Source: Myxococcaceae bacterium
Lineage (GTDB): Bacteria > Myxococcota > Myxococcia > Myxococcales > Myxococcaceae
Direction of reading: 5' to 3'
Assembly: GCA_016793095.1 (NCBI GenBank)
Contig: JAEUJQ010000047.1
Location: 1 to 64,000 of the forward strand
Length of the DNA stretch: 64,000 nt
The position numbers and the translations under genes are program-made. Below the pieces are notes generated by a model. It saw nothing but the letters and a program-made list of their open reading frames with translations. It was not told where the DNA came from and did no database searches. This document shows positions 62,211 to 64,000 of this stretch, piece by piece; position 1 is the first letter of the stretch, and every line of letters starts with the position of its first letter.

Positions 62211-62965
62211 CGGAAGAGGGCCAGCAGGTTGTGCGCCTCGAGCAGCAACGCCACCGCCAGCGGGAAGGACAACACCGACCCCCACAGGCCCGTCACCCAG
62301 GGAGACTTCGCCAGCTTCACCCGCGCCTCGCAGGCGGCGTCTGCGTGCTCGAGCGCGCGCAGCACCGCCCGCCAGCCGTGGCTCGCCAGCACCAGCACGA
62401 TCGCCGCCGCGCCGAAGACGCGCGCCAGCACCTCGGCCACCTCGGGCGTCGCGACGCCGCCCTGCAGCGCCACGAAGAGCGTCGATTCCACGAGCCGCGC
62501 CACCGCGTACGCCGCGCCGCCCGCGAACACGAACGTCACCAGCGGGCGGACCAGGCGCATCGGCGTCGGCTGACGGTTGACCCGCGAGAACAAGGTGCGC
62601 CACGTCTCGCGGCGGAAGCTGAACTTCGCCTCGTGCTCGTCCGCCTCGGAGTAGCCGAGCTGCGGGACGGCGACGAAGACGTCCACCGCCAGCTCCCACG
62701 CGAGCGCCACCAGCCGGGCGATGAGGGTGCGTTGCAGCGGACCCACGCGATCGACCCACCCGGCGGTCAGCTCCCAGCGGGCGAGCCACGCGTCGGCCCA
62801 GGCGTCGAGCGCGTCCACCAGCGCGAGCACCTTGTCGTCGGCGAGATCCGCGGCGGCGTGCACCCCGACCGCCACCAGCGCGAACAGGCCCAGCGGCATG
62901 AACGCTCCGCGGAACAGCCCGAAGAAGCCGCTCACCCGCCCCAGCCGTGTCTCCGTCGTCGCCAC
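62207..62965 (-). CDS. Multi-pass membrane protein, partner of the M23 peptidase
   Basis: A 252-residue protein starting at GTG 62965, with AAGGAGG three bases upstream (a short spacing). Four to five hydrophobic segments are visible (FMPLGLFALVAVGVHAAADL, LIARLVALAWELAVDVFVAV, LVTFVFAGGAAYAVARLV, VFGAAAIVLVLASHGW, VLSFPLAVALLLEAHNLLALF). I recognise no family. The stop overlaps the GTG of the M23 gene, so the two proteins are made together and may act as a membrane platform and its peptidase. Confidence 0.82.
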   Translation of the reverse strand: MATTETRLGRVSGFFGLFRGAFMPLGLFALVAVGVHAAADLADDKVLALVDALDAWADAWLARWELTAGWVDRVGPLQRTLIARLVALAWELAVDVFVAVPQLGYSEADEHEAKFSFRRETWRTLFSRVNRQPTPMRLVRPLVTFVFAGGAAYAVARLVESTLFVALQGGVATPEVAEVLARVFGAAAIVLVLASHGWRAVLRALEHADAACEARVKLAKSPWVTGLWGSVLSFPLAVALLLEAHNLLALFR

Positions 62966-63188
62966 GTGCCTCCTTCAACGCGCTGCGCCCTCCCGCGATC
63001 TCTCCGTGGGGGGGAATGGGAGTGGAACGATTTCACCATGGGAGCAAGGGCCCGACTGACATGGGAGCCCCCGCCTCCTCAACCCGAGCACGTCATGGGA
63101 CCGCATGGGGCTCGTGTGCGCTTCTGCCCTACCTTCTGCTGACGGCCGTTCAGTGTGAAACTCTTCAACGGCTCGGCAGGGGGTAGCG

Positions 63189-63833
63189 ATGCGACTGTTG
63201 GTGGTGGACGACGATGCCCAGGTTCGCCGCGGCCTCTCCGAGGTGCTCGGGCCGACGAAGCAGGTGTCCATCGTCGGGTCGTGCGGGAGCGCCGCCGAGG
63301 CGCTGGAGGCGGTCGCGCGGGGCCTCGAGTTCGAGGTGGCGCTGATCGATCTGCACCTCCCTGACCGCCCCGGCAACGAGGTGCTGCGATCGCTGGCGCG
63401 GTCGAGACCTCAGGCGGTGCTGCTGGCCTTCACGCAGTTCGACGACGCCGAGTCGATCTTCGCGGCGCTCGAGAGCGGCGCGAGCGGGTACCTGCTCAAG
63501 ACGACGAGTCCTCCGCGACTCCTTCGCGCGCTCGGCGAGGCGCGAGACGGCGGGGCGCCGATGACGCCGTCGGTCGCGCGCAAGGTGGTCGAGAGCTTCC
63601 GCCAGCGCAAGCGCCGCCCCGTTCCCTTCGCCTTGAGCGAGCGCGAGTCCGACGTGCTCCGGGAGCTCGCGATGGGGCGCAGCTACGCGGACACCGGAGC
63701 GAAGCTGGGCATCGGGCTGGGCACCGTGCAGACGCACGTGAAGAACATCTACCGCAAGCTCGAGGTCAACTCGCGAGAGGAAGCCGCCGACTGGGCGGCC
63801 ACGCACGGACTGCTGGACACGACGGGCCGGTGA
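63189..63833 (+). CDS. NarL/FixJ-type response regulator
   Basis: A 214-residue two-component regulator. The receiver domain (1-120) has the acidic pocket VVDDD, the phosphoacceptor Asp54 in ALIDLHLPD, Thr in LLAFTQ and Lys in GYLLKTT. The LuxR-type DNA-binding helix-turn-helix (about 145-205) reads LSERESDVLRELAMGRSYADTGAKLGIGLGTVQTHVKNIYRKLEV. AGGGGG lies just before the start. The following frame, which overlaps its stop or starts 20 bases later, is probably the cognate sensor. Confidence 0.94.
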   Translation: MRLLVVDDDAQVRRGLSEVLGPTKQVSIVGSCGSAAEALEAVARGLEFEVALIDLHLPDRPGNEVLRSLARSRPQAVLLAFTQFDDAESIFAALESGASGYLLKTTSPPRLLRALGEARDGGAPMTPSVARKVVESFRQRKRRPVPFALSERESDVLRELAMGRSYADTGAKLGIGLGTVQTHVKNIYRKLEVNSREEAADWAATHGLLDTTGR

Positions 63834-63853
63834 GCGCAGGAGGCCAGGGGCAG

Positions 63854-64000
63854 ATGGATTCGCAGGCGGCGCTGCACCGACAGATCCGGGGGCCGGCGGC
63901 GACGGCCGCGCTGGTGGCGATCATCTTCGGCTTCGCGGTGGCGCCCCTCTTCCCGGTCGATCAGCGCGTGCTCGGCTACGACGCATGGCTCAGCCTGCCG
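63854..64000 (+). CDS. Probable membrane sensor (histidine kinase), N-terminal part only
   Basis: The frame from ATG 63854 (with AGGAGG and AGGGG upstream) is open to the right edge, 49 residues. The in-frame GTG at 63830 overlaps the regulator stop as GTGA and is an alternative start. It begins MDSQAALHRQIRGPAAT and continues with a hydrophobic segment (AALVAIIFGFAVAPLFPVD). Its place directly after a NarL-type regulator suggests the partner histidine kinase with membrane helices. No kinase motif is within the window. Confidence 0.6.
   Translation, partial: MDSQAALHRQIRGPAATAALVAIIFGFAVAPLFPVDQRVLGYDAWLSLP

Overview
The window is high-GC, densely coding DNA of myxobacterial character (Myxococcota). 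Supporting signs are a tmRNA whose tag reads ANDNVELALAA, many secreted or lipoprotein genes with Pro/Ala/Gly-rich linkers, a CFI-box C-terminal protein, a Ser/Thr kinase fused to an FGE-sulfatase-like domain, a myxobacterial-type pilin-like protein and GTG starts with GTGA/ATGA overlaps. The genus cannot be fixed from the sequence alone.

Left part (1-36.2 kb). One minus-strand operon of more than 35 kb fills this part. In transcription order it holds a parvulin-like lipoprotein (34362-35219), a 10,914-residue exported modular protein encoded by a single uninterrupted 32.7-kb frame (1621-34365), a second parvulin lipoprotein (800-1624), and a signal-peptide protein with an acidic stretch and a Gly/Ala tetrapeptide tail that runs off the left edge (1-803). 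All three junctions are 4-nt ATGA/GTGA overlaps. A third parvulin-like lipoprotein (35315-36217) is divergent from the operon. The giant protein has about 20 Ig-like repeats, then seven [beta-propeller, Big_5-like, TIG, TIG] modules, mixed Ig/propeller blocks, and a C-terminal Gly-rich region of four blocks. A G11 tract sits inside its frame. My inference is that this is a giant surface or matrix protein with dedicated periplasmic foldases. No transporter for it is visible.

Boundary (36.2-38.8 kb). A small ORF, a frameshifted excisionase-like HTH gene and a frameshifted tyrosine-recombinase gene end directly against the 3' end of the tmRNA gene (ssrA), a classic integration site. By eye, GATC tetranucleotides are rare to the left of this point and frequent to the right. 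The region to the left, possibly including the giant operon, may therefore be an old integrated element.

Right part (38.8-64 kb). This looks like a myxobacterial chromosome backbone. It carries an alpha-2-macroglobulin-like protein with a thioester, an EGF-like lipoprotein, a pilin-like protein, an M16 protease pair, an OmpA/TSP3 protein, a TlpA thioredoxin coupled to a CFI-box protein, a SPOUT RNA methyltransferase, purC, purB, an ABC-type substrate-binding protein coupled to a kinase, and dut. After these come a decayed pseudogene tract with tandem duplications (59.5-61.0 kb), a membrane protein coupled to an M23 peptidase, and a NarL-type response regulator followed by the start of a probable sensor protein.
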